Source: Gymnogyps californianus
Lineage: Eukaryota > Chordata > Aves > Accipitriformes > Cathartidae
NCBI RefSeq assembly: GCF_018139145.2
Contig: NC_059480.1
Coordinates: forward strand, 17,484,428-17,548,427
Direction of reading: 5' to 3'
Length of the DNA stretch: 64,000 nucleotides
In this document: one piece after another, positions 37,901-51,689 of the stretch
Position numbering within the stretch: position 1 is the stretch's first letter
How the letters are laid out: every line of letters begins with the position of its first letter
The notes under the pieces: generated by a model
Told to the model about the DNA's origin: nothing
Seen by the model: only the letters and a program-made list of their open reading frames with translations
Databases searched by the model: none
Position numbers and translations under genes: made by a program

Positions 37901-40900
37901 AAGGGAGACATTGCAGGAGGTCAGCTAGCTCTGCTAGGCTGAAGAAGGAGTCACCCAGTTCCTTCTCAACTGGTTCCCTCCAACCTGCTAAAGGAAGGAG
38001 GGGAGGAAAGTGTGGCTAGCCTGTGTCCTCGCGATGCAAAGCAGAGGAATCAAGTGGTGACCCAGCAAGGAAGACCTGCAGAACAACAAGCGGGAGTGGG
38101 GACCCGGTGGTGAAAAGATGAACATGAGATTGGCGAGGACTGGGTGAGCTCTGACGTGCGAAGGAATGAGGTGAGGGTCAGGGTCAGAGGGATGGAGAGA
38201 GGTAACCTCAAACCACCCGGGTATTTCAAGCAGCTTCCAGTCATGATGCAAGGTAAATTCTTCAGGTGGCCTCCCCCGCTACTGAATCTTCTCCCCATGC
38301 TGCTGCCAGACCCTGTCATTGCTGCATGCCCACCTCTGGCTGAAATGGCTTTTGCTGGTCTCACTCGGAGCCCTGCGGGAGCCAGAAAAATACTTGGCCA
38401 TGCTGAATAGGCTTCCTGCAGGGAGAGTTTATACCTACAGCAAGACTCAGAGAATGTGTGGGTAAAGTGCACATGGTGGAGCAAAATACCTGAGTGGTGG
38501 GATGCTGCTGTTGATGTTGGTGTGGCCACTGTCAGCTGCTGGCACAGGGAGGTTGTCAGAGGCAACTGCTTTGTGCCCTGGGAACCAGGCTGCTGGCATC
38601 ACATGAAGGCTCTGGGAAGTGCAGAGATGTCTGGCCAAACCTTTTCCAAAGGCCAGAGTCCAAGTCTTGCTTCTCTTTTCCCTCTTGTTCCTCATGGCTC
38701 ATGGGGATGGTACAGCCCCACAAAATCTCTTCCAAGGCCATGGGCCCTGGATGCAAAGAACAATGACTGTTCTGCTCCGGGCCTGGCTCTGGAAAGCAAA
38801 GGACAGAGCTTAAGATACAGCTCAGGAATGGGACCCTGACACATAGTTGTAGCTGAGAGGCAGGTGGAGATGCCCTGAGCAATGGGTGGGACACTTCTGG
38901 ATGTCAGACAAGTGAGACAGTTGCCCACCACACCCACAGGCTCATCCTTTGCCTCCTGGTGAGGATGGCCAGGGGACTAGCTGTAGTGTGATTGCCAAGG
39001 CAAAACCCTGGTGTAGATGACAGCACTAGGCCAAGAACATTTTGCTCACAGGCTTGGTGCCCCATCCTGGGCTGTGCACTGCACATGACTGGGATGTGGT
39101 TCTTGACCATTGGGACCACGAGGGCTGCCGGGGTGCTTCTGAAATGCCTCACAGTGAGAGGGAAGTTCGGTGCAATCAGTCATCCAGGATAGCTGCAATA
39201 TCTGATGTTCCTGGATCTCACTCAGTCTCTGAAATACACTTATGATCTACGTGACAAGTGGTTTATTTTCAACACCTAGAGCACTGAAGGCAAGTGAGAT
39301 GATGGGCTGTCATCTAGGGCACTTTATACTTGTTTAGTGCCAACTATGTTACAGTATCATTTTGATGTCACCATTTCCTCCTGCTGAAATAAAAAAAAAA
39401 TTCCATTGCTAGACAACTTTTCTCAGCAGGGAGATTTCTGGGTTTGTTTTCCATTACACCTGCTTTTTATGACTTCACTGGCTTGTTCACAAGAGGAGGA
39501 GACAGAAACTAGAGGGAGAGAAATTAATACATTTCTATATTTTTAAATCCTTTTAATTATAAAAGATCTGAACAATCTCTTAAAAAATACCTGATTTTGG
39601 AGTGTCAACATGTAGTTGATGTCATAAAGTATTCATCAGGGATGGGATTAAAGCTGACATGTTTTAGAGTGATTAAATTTGAGAACCTGATGACTAGAGC
39701 TGTGTTTTCATTATTCCCCTGACATGAGCGGAAAGTTTCAGAACCTGAGAGTTTCTAAGTACCCAGCACATCTCTGTGGAGCCCAAACAAATGGCCTGAA
39801 GAAAGCAATAACAGGTAGTACCCAACGGTGGGTACACGGTTTCTTTAGCCACCTCTCTAAAACTCATATGCAGCACTTTCATCCTGATTTGTTCCACAAA
39901 TCTGCCATGCCAGGCTTTGCAAGCAGGCGACGGCTTCTCCGTTCCTAGACATCTCTTGGGGAGCAGCTGCAGGTGCCAAAGCATTTGCCAGCTGTGGAGG
40001 GAGCAAGCAGTGCCTGGCAGGGCCAGCCAAACCATTGCCAGCTTCCTCCTCTGCTGCTGTAAGAGAGACAGACACCTTTCCGACACCCTCTCTAGCTATT
40101 TGTGCTGGATTTGCTACGGTGCTGCACGTGGGACTGGATGGAGGCTCCTACCCTGGAAGCATCTGACACAGGACATGTGGTAAACCAGAGCCTGCACACC
40201 TTTGGGAGATGTTGCTGGACACAGAGAAAGTCTGAGTCCTCTTAGAGGAAGTTTTTCCATGCAAAATATTGTCCCTGCTTGAGTATGACAATTCGGTACC
40301 AGCTTAAGGCCCCTCTCAGGAGACCTGTCCTCAGGAAGAGTTTTGTTCCCAGAAGAAAGAGCTCTGCAGAGGATTACTCTGCAAAGTAACCTGTCATGAG
40401 GGTTTGTAAATGAGCTCTGCAAGGACCAAGCTCTCCTGGGCAACACTTCAGAGTGCACGGGCTGAAAAAGGCCCAAACTCCCTGTGGGAAGCCCGGGGAG
40501 ACAGGTCAGAGGTTAACTGTTGAACTGCTGAGCAGCTCTAGCCCCCAAACTCACATGCAAGGGGAAGAAATGGAGCAGGGGAGGGTGCCTAGTCTGGGCT
40601 CTCTTGCTCAGGACCTTCCTCACTCAGTCAAGTTGCTCCAGCACAACCTGGCAAGACAAGACTCAAACTTCCCAGGGCAAGGGGAGTTGAGCTGGGCTGC
40701 CAGGACCCGTGGCATTGACATGAGAGAAACTCCCCAAACCTTCCTTCCCTCTTCCTCCTCCTCCTCCTCCTCCTCCTCTCCAGCCCTGGCAGCACTTCTC
40801 TACAATGGCCATGTAATGACAGCGCCCTGGCATTTGCCTAGCAGGGCTCCTACAGCTGGCATTTCTGGGCATTGGCCTCCTGAGTACGCCCGTCTTAACT

Positions 40901-43900
40901 GACCCACATCTTCCCACAGGCTGTTTCTGGGGCAGCGCCAGCGTGTTTTGCTAGCGCTGCTCGCATTGCCCCTGCCCTGCTAGGGCAGTTTTCCAGGCAG
41001 GGCAAACATTTCATCATCATCTTCTTCGTGTTTCTTTTTCTTTCTCATTTCCCTTTGTCCACCTCCATCTTTTTTCCTTAAATATTGCCTAATTTCCACA
41101 CGGGTGCAGGCGGTGGGGTGAGCTCGCTGTGCCGAGTGTTGCATGCCAGCCCAGGGGCCATGCAGAGCCAGCCTCCTCCATCCCGCTGGAGGCACGGGGC
41201 CTGTGATGTCCACACTGAGCCCGTCCACCCAGGGACACAATCCTCAGCTGCTGGCCCTGCTGCACATCCCAGCACAACATTGGGTGGAGGGAGCTGGGCC
41301 ACTTCCATCAGCATCCCTGATGAGAAGACGTGGCTCACTGGAGAGCAGAGAAAAGTGTCAGCCCCGCCATGGTCCTCATCTCCCCTCAACTGTGCGAAAC
41401 CAATCCCTTCCAAAAAGGCTCGTCTTCTCATGTTCTGCACTGTGGGGAAAGCAAAACCTTGAGTTTTCACGGGGCTGGTCACCTGGGGGTGGGGGAGGCA
41501 GAAAGCGGGCAGGAACCGCACGCAACTACCAGGGCAAGCTGCTGCCTTCCTGCACCTTCTCAGCTCGCACCTCCCAAGAGACAGAGCAGGAGCGCACTGG
41601 TGGCAGAGCTCGCCAGGAAACGGTGCTTTCTGCAGGAAAAGCATTTTTTGGTTTCATTATTCTCTCTTTCTGCTCTTATTATTTTTCAGAGGGGGGAGGG
41701 GAACTGAGCTGGGGGATTTCACTAAAAGTGTATCTTACAGGGGGAAAAAAATATCCATTTTCTGTCTAATCGGGAGAATTTTCTTGATGCAGACAAATAT
41801 CACTGCCCAGAGGGCTGAATTGCTTCTGCTTCCAGTTGCTGAGAACTACACTTTGTTAGATGGGTGTTTGATGAAAACCTTAAGTGGTGGCAAAAATGGA
41901 AATTTTGCAGAGATAGCTGCTGGAACCCTCAGAAAGGTCATGCTTTGTTGCTGAAAAGGCGTTTTAAACCTTTCTTTGGACCAGAACTTTCAGCAGGATG
42001 GCTTTGCCAGAGAAGAAAGACATTATTTAGGAAAACGGGATGATGCCACTTTCTTAGGGACAGATACAGTGAGAAGAGATGGGGTAAGGAATGAAGGTTG
42101 CCCAGTGCTAGCACACAGGCAGGAGGAGCAACCTGGGACTGGTGGATAAGAGCACGGCTGGGGTTTTGCTTGGGGACTTTTAGTCTCCTAATTCTAGATC
42201 TGGTACCAGTAACTTGCATATTCCCCCCCAAAAATATTGGTCGAGTAATTCAGAGTGCTACAAAGGTGATGCTATGCAAATTTCCGGTGGGAAATACAGC
42301 TGTCTCAAAACATTGATAGCCTGTGGTTTCATTTATGTGGTGGATGTTAATGTGTCTAATGGTTCTGAGGAGAGCTGTCTGAAAAAATGAATTTGGAGTT
42401 GTTTTGTTTCATGAGTAGTTCTGAAAAGTCAGGAAGGAGGGAATTAGTTCAGATTGCAACTAGGACTATTTATTTAAATTATAGTAAACGTGAAAGGTGA
42501 GGAGAAAATGCTGCACTTTGATTTGGAGCAATTTACAAGTAAAATGCAGGGGAATTTCAAACTGAAATAAACATTGCAAATGTACTTTCTTGGAATTTTT
42601 TTCTCAGGACAAAAAATTTAGTACAACCAGCACTAATGCTCAAAACTATTTGTCACCAAATTTGCATTTTTCACACAAGGGAAGTTTCAGGTGAAAGAAT
42701 TTCACCCATCCCCAGCTCTGAGCCTGGGAATCGAGGATATCTCCCAGCCCTTTGCCATTGTGTGAATTAACTCAACTGGACATTTGCACCCAGGATCTCA
42801 CTGCTGAGGATACATCTCCAGGCCAGGCTTTGCATATTGTATTTGGGCAGCTTTGTCCTTTTAACATTTTGGCAAGGTTTGCCCCCAATGTGGCATGACA
42901 CAGAGAGCGATCAAGTGGCACACGGAGGTCCTTCAGGTCCTGGCTGGGTTTGTGTGGGTCACTCTCCTTCCCATGATGGCAGAGGACACGAGGCCAGTCC
43001 CCAGTCTGAAGGCCAGGGAACCCACCCCAAGTCTTGATCCCACACTGAGACAGCCTGTCCCAACCACATAGCAACCAAGTCATGGATCCAGAGACAAAAA
43101 TATCACTCCCAAGCACCCAACATGAGGTCCCCTCCTCGGCTGCATGGCTGCAGAAAAACCGACCCTTCAGGGCTTTGCTCCCTGATGAAATTCGTCTCCC
43201 TGATGGGGGACACAGCAGCTGCTTCCCTGCACCAGCACCCAGGGCTGGAGGGGACGAGCACCCTCCCAGGGGATGAGGGCAGGCAGTCACACAGCCCAGC
43301 CTGGGCGGACCTCAGCCAGTCCTGTCTTTCAGCCCAGTGAAAATGACAGTGGTTAATAAAATCAGGCAGCCAAGGTTAGAAGCAACATTTTTCTCAGAGG
43401 TAAGTTAAGTGAGAGGAAATGGTTTTTCATTCGAAATGACCTGAAAGTCTGTTTTATAGCCGTATTAACTCTTTAGTGGCAGCAAGGTTTGGAGACACCT
43501 CTAATGGCTTTCATGAATCTTTCAGAGCGGGATGAAACAGAGCAGCTTGGGAAATGGTTCCTATTTTCTGAAATGGCTCAAAAAAACACCATTAGGGTAG
43601 CCTGAATTTCCTATGCTCCAGAAGCTAGGCAAAGAAACTTTAATAAAACCAGACATTTTTAAATCCAACCCCCCATTTTTTCCCATTGCTTTAATCATTT
43701 CTTGTGACTGCAACCCAAAAAATGAAGCAGTGTGCTGGGACCTGAGAACCATTCATTAATGTTTACGAGACACTGAGATAATAGGGGAAGAGAGCCATAG
43801 AAATAGCACGTACGAATAAATGATAGAAATAATATGTTCAGTCTCTGTGATTACTCATGCTCTCAGAGCTGAGCAGGTGCACAAGTTTTTACAGGTTTGG

Positions 43901-43934
43901 GCCTTGGTTTGATGCAAAGATACCTTCAGATCAG
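31940..43934. other. Long intergenic stretch without recognised genes
   Basis: About 12 kb with no coding exon or clear transposon. AT-rich, unique-looking blocks lie at about 31,940-32,160, 39,480-39,720 and 42,300-42,670 and might be conserved non-coding elements. The last contains two octamers (ATGCAAAT at 42,274-42,281 and ATTTGCAT at 42,660-42,667). A (TCC)n repeat occupies 40,753-40,779. A small CpG-rich patch at 35,140-35,850 is listed separately. The remaining frames, such as the 188-codon minus-strand frame at 41,078-41,644, show no domain. Confidence 0.45.
35140..35850. promoter_or_regulatory. Small CpG-rich patch 23 kb upstream of BCL6
   Basis: Two CpG-dense segments (about 35,140-35,290 and 35,580-35,850) stand out from CpG-poor surroundings, with words such as GCTCCGGAGCGTG and AGCGGGCGCGGGC. 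An isolated patch like this could mark an enhancer or the start of an unannotated non-coding transcript. No exon, TATA box or conserved leader was recognised. Confidence 0.3.
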
Positions 43935-44150
43935 GCTGTTTGCTCCATGAGTGGGGCACTCCCCAGATCTACTTGGCTGCTCTAAGTAGGAAGGGGGAAG
44001 CTGTCGGATACCAGGAATTTGGCACTATCACCGCATTGCTTCAGCCATGTTAGTGATCTGGAGGAAGGTCACTCACCAAAACACTGTGTTGATAAATGCC
44101 ACAGAAGTGTGGAGCTGGGGAGGTCCAGAAGGACAAACACTATTTAGGTT
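43935..44150 (+). mobile_element. Possible CR1 reverse-transcriptase fragment
   Basis: GTTAGTGATCTGGAGGAAGG near 44,048 resembles the CR1 ORF2 segment encoding the INDLEEG stretch just before the catalytic FADD motif, and GGAGCTGGGGAGG downstream resembles the segment after it. The region between lacks an intact FADD, and frames are broken. This is a weak eye-level match that would need a protein search. Confidence 0.35.
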
Positions 44151-47100
44151 TTACAGTGCAAATTGCACTAGGAACGGAAAAATATCCTTCCATTTTCCTA
44201 ATCCCAGACATTCCTGGGAGCATAGGCCATGGCTGCTTTATTTTTAAAATCAACAAGTTCTTCTGAAGAAAAAGCATTTCTTGATCTCGTGACTGCCACA
44301 GCAGAAAGATCTGTCCCCTTGCAGCCAGGCGATGCGCTTCCTGCCAGCTGGACTCGCTCGCTGCCTAAACCCTGTCCCAGCGATTCACAAGCTGTCTCTT
44401 ATCTGGGAGGTTCAGGCTGGAGCAATGGGATTGAGACATTTCAAGATATCATCTGGGAGAGCAAGATAAATCAAGGTGAGTTGATTTTTCAATCTCAGCC
44501 GCACACTGTAAAGCGCGCAGCCGGTGCATTGCCCCCGCATCTCCTTCTGCACCGTGTACTAACAGCACCTTTGCAGCACACTGGGCAACCCACCCACCTC
44601 TGCGCAGCCGGACCTGGGCCTGCCGCTCTCTGGGAACAGGGGGCCTGCTCTGCAAGGTCAGGAGGATGCTGTAGCCTCATGTAGCTCTCATCGTGCACAC
44701 ACACCACCATGCTCAGGAAAGGCCAAGGCCACCCTTCCTAACTGCTTTGCCATTGCATCCCCTAAGCAATCCCAAGGGTCTTGTACCGACTGAAGTAGCC
44801 GTATCAAAGCTGGATTGTGGAAGAAAAGCAACTTCTTTCCCCTCCCCATGAAGTTGGATACACCCGCACAATATGTTTTATGTGGAAAAGTGTTTTGCTC
44901 CAGAAAAATGCAAAACTGATCCTGCTTCCATTTTCTGGCTGCGTGCTTGTTCTCCCTTATCTCTGCATTACATCGCGGCACGCTGTGCCTGAAGGCTGCC
45001 GCCCCATCGTCAGGCTGCACCGCCTCATAGGTGCGACCTTCTCTTGTTTTTAGTCCAGTTTTGTACTGGCTACTTTGTACCAGTTGAAACATCTTACCTC
45101 CTTTGCTGGATCAAGGTCTCCCCTCTCTGTGTTGCAGTTTAGCAGTCTGGCACGTTGAAATGGCGAGTTTCAGCTACCACCAGCTGTTCTGGGTCTCTGT
45201 GCAAGAGACACCGTATTTCCCTCTGCCCTGATTGCTTTACAGACTGGCTTGAACCTCACCTACCTGCAATAGAGTATAAGGCCTTGCTTCCTGGTAAGGA
45301 TGCATTCAAGCTCTCTGACAGATAAGGATGGAGTTAAGCCTGTGTCTCCCTGCATAAGCACCCCAGTGGGGAAATTCAGCTTGACACATGGGGCTGGCAG
45401 AAGTGATGCTCGGAAAGCCCAAGGAGGCAGGAATAACCTGGGGGTCCCATGCTACCTTCAGGATGGGGGTGATTTCCGCTTTTTGGGGCAGAAATCTCTC
45501 CAATTCAGAGCTGGAGGGGCACACAGGCAAGGTTGGATCCCCAGCGTGAACAACACAGAGGCGTCTGAGAGGCGAAGGCAGAGCAGGATGGACAGCAAGC
45601 CCTGGCACCCGGCTCTGGGTGAGCGGGACATGCTGCAGTCAACAACAAACTGAAAATCGGGTCTGTCAGTGAGCCTGGCGAAGCACTGCTGTGCCTGAGC
45701 GCAGCTCCCAGGAAAGCTGATTGGAGGAGGTGGGATCAAAAGGGCCTTTCCTTCTGCTGCTAGATGGTACGGTGCAGGCGCTGCTCCCCACAGCAACATC
45801 TCTGATAGAGTAATGACACCATGTAAGCACAGTAAAGCAACATTCACTATAGTAACAACACCATGCACTTGTAGTGGTCTCCATCTGGAGGGCTCTGTGA
45901 CATTAATTAACCTGTCTGTCCTCCCTAGATCATAAAAAACAGTTATCCACTTTCTGCTGTAGGGTCAGCAAAGAGAAGAGATGGAGACCCATATTTCCCA
46001 AAGCCTCTCCTGACTTTCCGTCCTCTGTTTTAACCCTGGCCAGACAGGAGCAGTGCAGGCACAGCCTGGCTCTGAGCCAGGGCACAGCCAGTGCTCTGAC
46101 CTGCTCAGCACCAGTCAGGCCCAGCCACTGGGAACAAGCAGGGAACCCCAGACGGGGGTTGTGTTTGAACATCTGCGAGACTGGTGCTTGCTTCTGAGGT
46201 AGCCGTCTGGATGGTCCGCAGAGTTACTTGTAGGGCACAACCAGCCTACCATGGACTGCTCCTTCGGGATGAGATGAAGGGCCTCTTTGGAGCATCTCGT
46301 TTTCTGCACCCGTTACAAAAGTAGCACAGCTAGCCAGCCCCAGTGAAGATGCTCATGCTGGGGGTACCTGCCCAGGTTCACACAGGCAGGTCCAGAGAAG
46401 AAGCACACCATACCATCTGCCTGCTCCCCTCTTCACAGCCACTCGTCTCCTCACCAGCTCTCAGAGAGCAGAAGTTGTTCAAGTCTCCAGAGTGAAATTC
46501 TCAGTATTATCACCACTGTCACAGCATCTAGAGGGACTCAACCAAGACCAAAGGACTTGTTTTGCTGGATCCTACACGTCACATGCTTGGAGGGAGTTTC
46601 TCTGCCTACGAACATACTCACTGAGTTCCTGGTCTTGCAAACTCTTACAGGCATTACCATAAAACCTCTGAGAAATTACATGGAAAGGAGGATGACCAGG
46701 TCCTACGGAAACTGTTCCTGTCCCTGAGTTTAATTAATCTGTCCACGGGCTTGAGCTGTTCCGAAACACCTTGTGGAAGACAAAGGCAGGGCAGGGAGAG
46801 CTCGGGAGCAGTCAATGATCCACGGAGAGCACTACCGAGCCGGCACAGGGGCTCTGCTTGTCGTGGTCCTGTGGGCACATGCTGCTCTAGGGGGCTGCCC
46901 TCATGTGTGTATTTGACTGTTTGCAGTCAACGAATGAGTCTGAATGTTGCTGCTGAGAGACTCTCCCATCAAGGCTGGAGTTTCCTTGTTTCGCATTTCT
47001 GCTCATTGCATAAACATATTTACTATTCCTGAGAGCCATCACACAACAGCTGCAGTGCTGACCTCTCCAAAGCTAGATCTGCAGGGGGACTTGAAAGTCT

Positions 47101-47945
47101 GTGCACTGCCTCCCTCAAACGCAGAGCTGAGCTCTGTACTGACCCACTGTGAGCCACCACATTGGCGGTGCCTAGCCAGCAGCTACACACTAGGAGCTTT
47201 CTCTAGCCAGTTCTCTCAATGACAGAGCTAGACCTGATCTGTATAATAGACCTGCTCCCTCCCGAGGGAAAGCTCCGAACCGTCATCTTTTTGCCTTACC
47301 CAGACAGACAAACCGATGAACCCTTGAGATACTGGGAACACCGGCTACGAACAAGGTTGGCCAATGCCTGGGATATCTGGGGGCTGCAGGCATCTTAGCT
47401 GAGCTCTTCCTGCTCAAGAGAAGGCTAATTAATCAGCTCTGCTATTCTGGCATCACCCAAAAGTGAAAATACTTTCTGGCAGGGCAGCAGGCACGAAATT
47501 AGCTGTTGCATTAAACTGCCAAATCTCCTTTACTCCTTTATTAGTTGCATTTGGTGATCATGAGGAGCGAGGCATTAACCAGTCCCTGATGGATAAAGAA
47601 ACTATTACTCTGCTTTCTCTTTGCAGCAGGGAGGAGGAAATAGGTTTTATTACTGAGATTTCCTTGAAGACATTCACTTGACTTTGTGGCATCAGAGACG
47701 GAAGAGAAATGAAGAACACAGAAATCTTGGCACAGCAGGAGAGATTGCACATGGATAATAAAAGAGAGAAGTACCGGGTCAATTGGGGTCTGAAATACAC
47801 TTAGGTGATTGAATCCTTGTGTCGGGTCGAAGCTCTGATGATCTGCTGGGCTCAACTAATTTCAGCATTACAGCCAGGATCTCTGTGCTAGCACTTAGGG
47901 CCTAAACCAGGAAACTTGCTGGCAACACACATTCGTGATGCATCA
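44151..47945. other. Non-coding stretch, nothing recognised
   Basis: Mixed-composition intergenic sequence with scattered CpGs. The reading frames here (for example around 44,229-44,684 and 45,300-45,653) have no recognisable domain or exon signals. No tRNA, microRNA-like hairpin or repeat family was identified by eye. Confidence 0.45.
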
Positions 47946-48086
47946 GAACGGAATGGAATGGAATGGAATGGAATGGAATGGAATAGAATAGAATGGAAAA
48001 GAATAGAATAGAACGGAACAGAACAGAACAGAATATAATAGATTATTAAGTCTTTTTTTTTCTTTTTCTTTTTTTTTTTTTTTTCC
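47946..48086. repeat. GGAAT/AGAAT microsatellite followed by poly-pyrimidine tract
   Basis: Pentamers run from 47,946 to about 48,041, first as eight GAATG-type units, then drifting to AGAAT and GAACA. After a short spacer a T-rich tract fills 48,051-48,084. Read on the minus strand this is poly(A) followed by ATTCC/ATTCT repeats, which resembles the tail of a retroposed element followed by a satellite expansion, but no element body was recognised beside it. Expected to be length-polymorphic. Confidence 0.85.
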
Positions 48087-48089
48087 AAA

Positions 48090-49214
48090 ATTAGATCTAG
48101 AACTTACTTACCCATCTTAGTTCTAGGCCTAGATCCTGGCTAACATGGCATGACCCTACTAAAGGAAGGTGCAGACTGGAAGAGCCCATGTGAATAACCT
48201 TATCCATGTCCTGAAATCTCAGAGGGTTCACTCCTGAGAGATCTGTGTCCTCCACATACATCCATGAGTCACAGCGTGGAATGACAACCTCTTCAGCCGC
48301 CACAGCTGTATCCAACAAGGATCATGAACAAAAGCCCCACATACTAACTGCAGAAGGAGGTGGTGATACGGGCATGGGGCAGGCTGCCAGGTTGGTGGCC
48401 AGGTTGCAGGACACATGGTGCATTCTGCTACCTCTGCTCCAGGGCCAAAAAGAGGGGCAGGGATCAGTCAGTCAGAAATGGGCAGAGATCTATTAAATCA
48501 CTTCGGAATGAGGTGCTGAATTTCCTAAGGCATAATCCCAAATTCTTGAGTTTTCTACCCATTTCAAAGCAAGACAAACACAGCCTGGATAGATGTCCAA
48601 GAGACCTAGAGCATACAGGAGCAGGAGGGCAAAGCTGGTACAGAGTTGACCTAAGCATGGTGGGGGACCAACGGTCTATGAACAAACATAAGGTGGAAAT
48701 TGGAAGATGCACCCTAACCATGTGGGGAAAGAGGTCCTGCAACAGGCAGTCAGAGGCAAAAAGCCAGCCTGGCAAGTTTGTAGCTGCCAAAGAGTCTGTG
48801 GTGGCCCAGAGCCGCAGGGACCGGGCTCCAAAGCCCACCAGGTCCCTCTTGTTCTTGGTCACTGAGGGACTGTCTTCATCTCATGGGATTCTGGCGTGTG
48901 GAGCCCAGGCACCAGGAGGGCTGGGAAGGGGAACCACATGAACCCATCTTGTCCCATCACTTCTGCCACTGAGGGGAGATGACATGGGCTGGTGGCCAAG
49001 GGATACCCTCCTGGCCAGGGTGTGTTTGAACCTCCCAGGAGGGAAAGTTCAGGCTCCTGGCTCAGGAGCTGGCTTGAATATCAGCACGGCATGGTGAGAT
49101 GAGCTTGCCTCACAGGACAGATCCACCAAGAGCCTGGCGGTGGCCGGAGCTTTGCTTCAGGCAGGCCTTGCTGGCTGCTGCTCTGGGCACCGCTCCCCAG
49201 CTCTGCTGCACCTC
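48090..49214. other. Non-coding stretch, nothing recognised
   Basis: Ordinary intergenic DNA with few CpGs between the GGAAT microsatellite and the MIR-like relic. Several reading frames exceed 100 codons but show no domain, no periodic composition and no splice context. A very old transposon with no surviving diagnostic words cannot be excluded. Confidence 0.5.
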
Positions 49215-49385
49215 TGATCCTCCCGCCTCCCTCCGCCTCACTTTCCACATCTACAACATGGAGCTAAAGCTAATTACAGCCCCTAGAGTGGAGCTGCGTG
49301 GCTTGGCTTTACTCGCGTTTCGAAAACGCTCGGAGATGAAAGGTGCTTGAGAAAGCAGAGTATTGTTATTACTAATAATTACAAA
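49215..49385 (+). mobile_element. MIR-like SINE relic
   Basis: The sequence follows the 3' half of the MIR family. It has CCGCCTCACTTTCCACATCT (MIR: CTCAGTTTCCCCATCT), then ACATGGAGCTAAAGCTAAT (AAATGGAGATAATAAT), CTAGAGTGGAGCTGCGTGG, and the tail ACGCTCGGAGATGAAAGGTG followed by AAAGCAGAGTATTGTTATTA. That tail matches the form seen in sauropsids, in which the element ends with GATGAAAGGCGCT, a CAAAGTATT-like word and a TTA-rich tail. It is an ancient retroposon copy with no coding capacity. Confidence 0.75.
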
Positions 49386-51689
49386 AATTAACCAAATATT
49401 TGTCTAGCAGCATCCATCCCTGCTGTTGTTTCTTACGTAAAATACACACATGTTCTGACTGCCAAACCAAAGCCCCAGAATCACTACATCAGCCCTACAG
49501 TATCGAGAAGGGGCACAAAAAGTGCCTTGGGCCTAAAAAGGGTTGTCTGTTCCAGCAATTAATTTAATTGGCCTAAATACAACCCAGGTATACTGCAGAT
49601 CCAAACTGCTTGCTGACAACAAACCCAAACAGGGCCCACAGGCTGCAAGGCAGCAGGTCAAACACTGCCTCTGAAGCTGCCGGGCTGATCCTGGCACCCG
49701 AGTATTTTTTCTCCTGGTATTCGCCACCGCTTGCTGCTGTGGAGTCGGGCTCTTGCAAAATGTTTACCAATGGCTGGGCATCTTCCAAACTGAGAAAGGG
49801 TGCATGAGGAGAGAAGTGTCCCCTTGCAGTCAGCAGGGACTGGATTTCATCACTTGTTTTAATTCCCGTCTTTATAATTTTATTGCTTTTTTCCCCCCTG
49901 TTTTCTAATAAGCTCTTCTAACACCTAATAAAATCAGTCCTTTTCCCTTCTACTTACCTCCCCCTGCTGCCATCACGATTACCTAGACAAGAAAAATACA
50001 GAGCACGGGGTCCTGCAGGCTGAGGTTTTAGTGACTGATTTCAACCAACGTGAGCAGAATCGGCAATAAACTTCAATGTCATGGTATTTTGATTCCTCCT
50101 CCTTCCGTATTGCGTGAAATATCTGAAGGGGACAAACGCCAAGGAGTGAGAAGAATTCTTTCGGGTTGTATAGCCAAAAATGAAACTAAGAAAGGAGCCA
50201 TTTCCAGAGAGGGAGATGCAGTCAGCTGTGCAATATTTATCTGTAATAGATGGCATCTCTCACTGACGTGATCTCTATTATCCTCCTATCTCAGCATCTC
50301 GCAGTCTTTAATGGATTCTTCCCTCCAGCATCTTTGCGAGACCGTGCCATTGTCCTATACGCATTTTACCAACTGGGACTAGAAGCACCAACAGGCCAAG
50401 ACCCAGCTCCGCTAACCTATGTTGGCACCCAGTTCCCACTGGTCACAGTCTAAAAATCCATCTGTAATCTGGGCACTACACTATTTAACCGTGAATTTAT
50501 TTGTGGAGGTAGATAAAATGCTCTGTCACCACAGAGAGGCAAACAAATCTCTTAAAACCCAAGTTTGTTATTTCCTGCTCTGCTTTCAAAACAAAACACA
50601 ATAATTTTAGCAGACAATTAAACTCCCTGATTTCCAAGGGAGGCAGGCACACAAATACTTTTGAGGATCTGAGCCCACATGATTATGTAAGGAATTAGCA
50701 GGAGGGAATTAACCCAATCACTGGAGCATCCTTGTGGAGAGGATCTCATCCACACTCGGGGCTGCCGTACAGGAACATGCCGGAGCGAAATATAAAACCC
50801 AGAAATCCTTAAAATTTAAATCAGGGAAGTGCCAGAAAATGTCACAACATTGCTCCAGGTCAGGGGAACAGCTGACCTGACCCCTCTCTACCTCCTGCCT
50901 CACTACCATGCTGCCTGTACTCCCTGAAGCCAGGAAAAACAAGCCCAAGGTTGCATGTACCCCTTCCAAGCATGCGGGACCTCCGTGCAGTGCAGACAGA
51001 GCAGCGGCAGCTGCCTGTGGACTGGTCGTCCATGCATTGCCCTCTGTGCATAGGTATAGGCTCTGCGTTGGGGCAGACAGTCCCTGGGCACCCATGGGAA
51101 ATTTGGCAAGGGGGCCAGAGGTACCAATGTGCCAGCCCCACTTCGAGCAGTCGTGGGGATGCGGGGATGAGGCAGCACGAGTGCAGCATTTCCACGACTC
51201 GGCAAGAATCTCACATTCCTCCCTCCACCCCGGGGCTGCTTATTAAATATGCTGTCATATTAAAACAAAACTACTTTAAAAAATAATAATACATAGAAGC
51301 GAGCAGGATTTGGGGAAGTAATGGGGAAGGTTGTGGGCCTGATCCTGCTCTCCCTCAAGCCAGGGTAATGAGGAGCATTGGGTGAAGTCTCTGGGAAGGC
51401 AGGTCCGAGGCGGGCTCCTTCATTCCAGCCTGGGTGGGACAGAAAGGAGATCTGGCCCCTTTCCCATATTTAATGCTGTCACGGTCGAATTTATCACGCT
51501 GAAACCGGTGGATTTGTTTGCAGGAGCGAGGATCGCAGCAGCAGCAGCCACCCTGGCAATGCAGAATGCGTCGGGGGGAACCAACCCTCCCTGCCTGGGA
51601 TGGATGCAGCTCCCAACGCGGCACTGACAATAAAAGCATACCTTTCCCAGGCAGGCAAAGGCTGCCTGAACTGTCACTTTAATTGAAAC
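49386..51689. other. Non-coding stretch upstream of the AT-rich block
   Basis: Intergenic DNA apart from the small repeat fragment at 51,336. Around 50,720-51,240 overlapping frames on both strands are open for over 100 codons, which reflects composition rather than coding: they have no domain and no exon boundaries. Confidence 0.45.
51336..51375. repeat. Terminal fragment of the palindromic repeat family
   Basis: GGGCCTGATCCTGCTCTCCC followed by TCAAGCCAGGGTAATG resembles the 5' end of the palindromic repeat (GGGCCTGATTCTGCTCTCAC, TTACACCGGTGTAA). The remainder is not recognisable. Confidence 0.4.
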
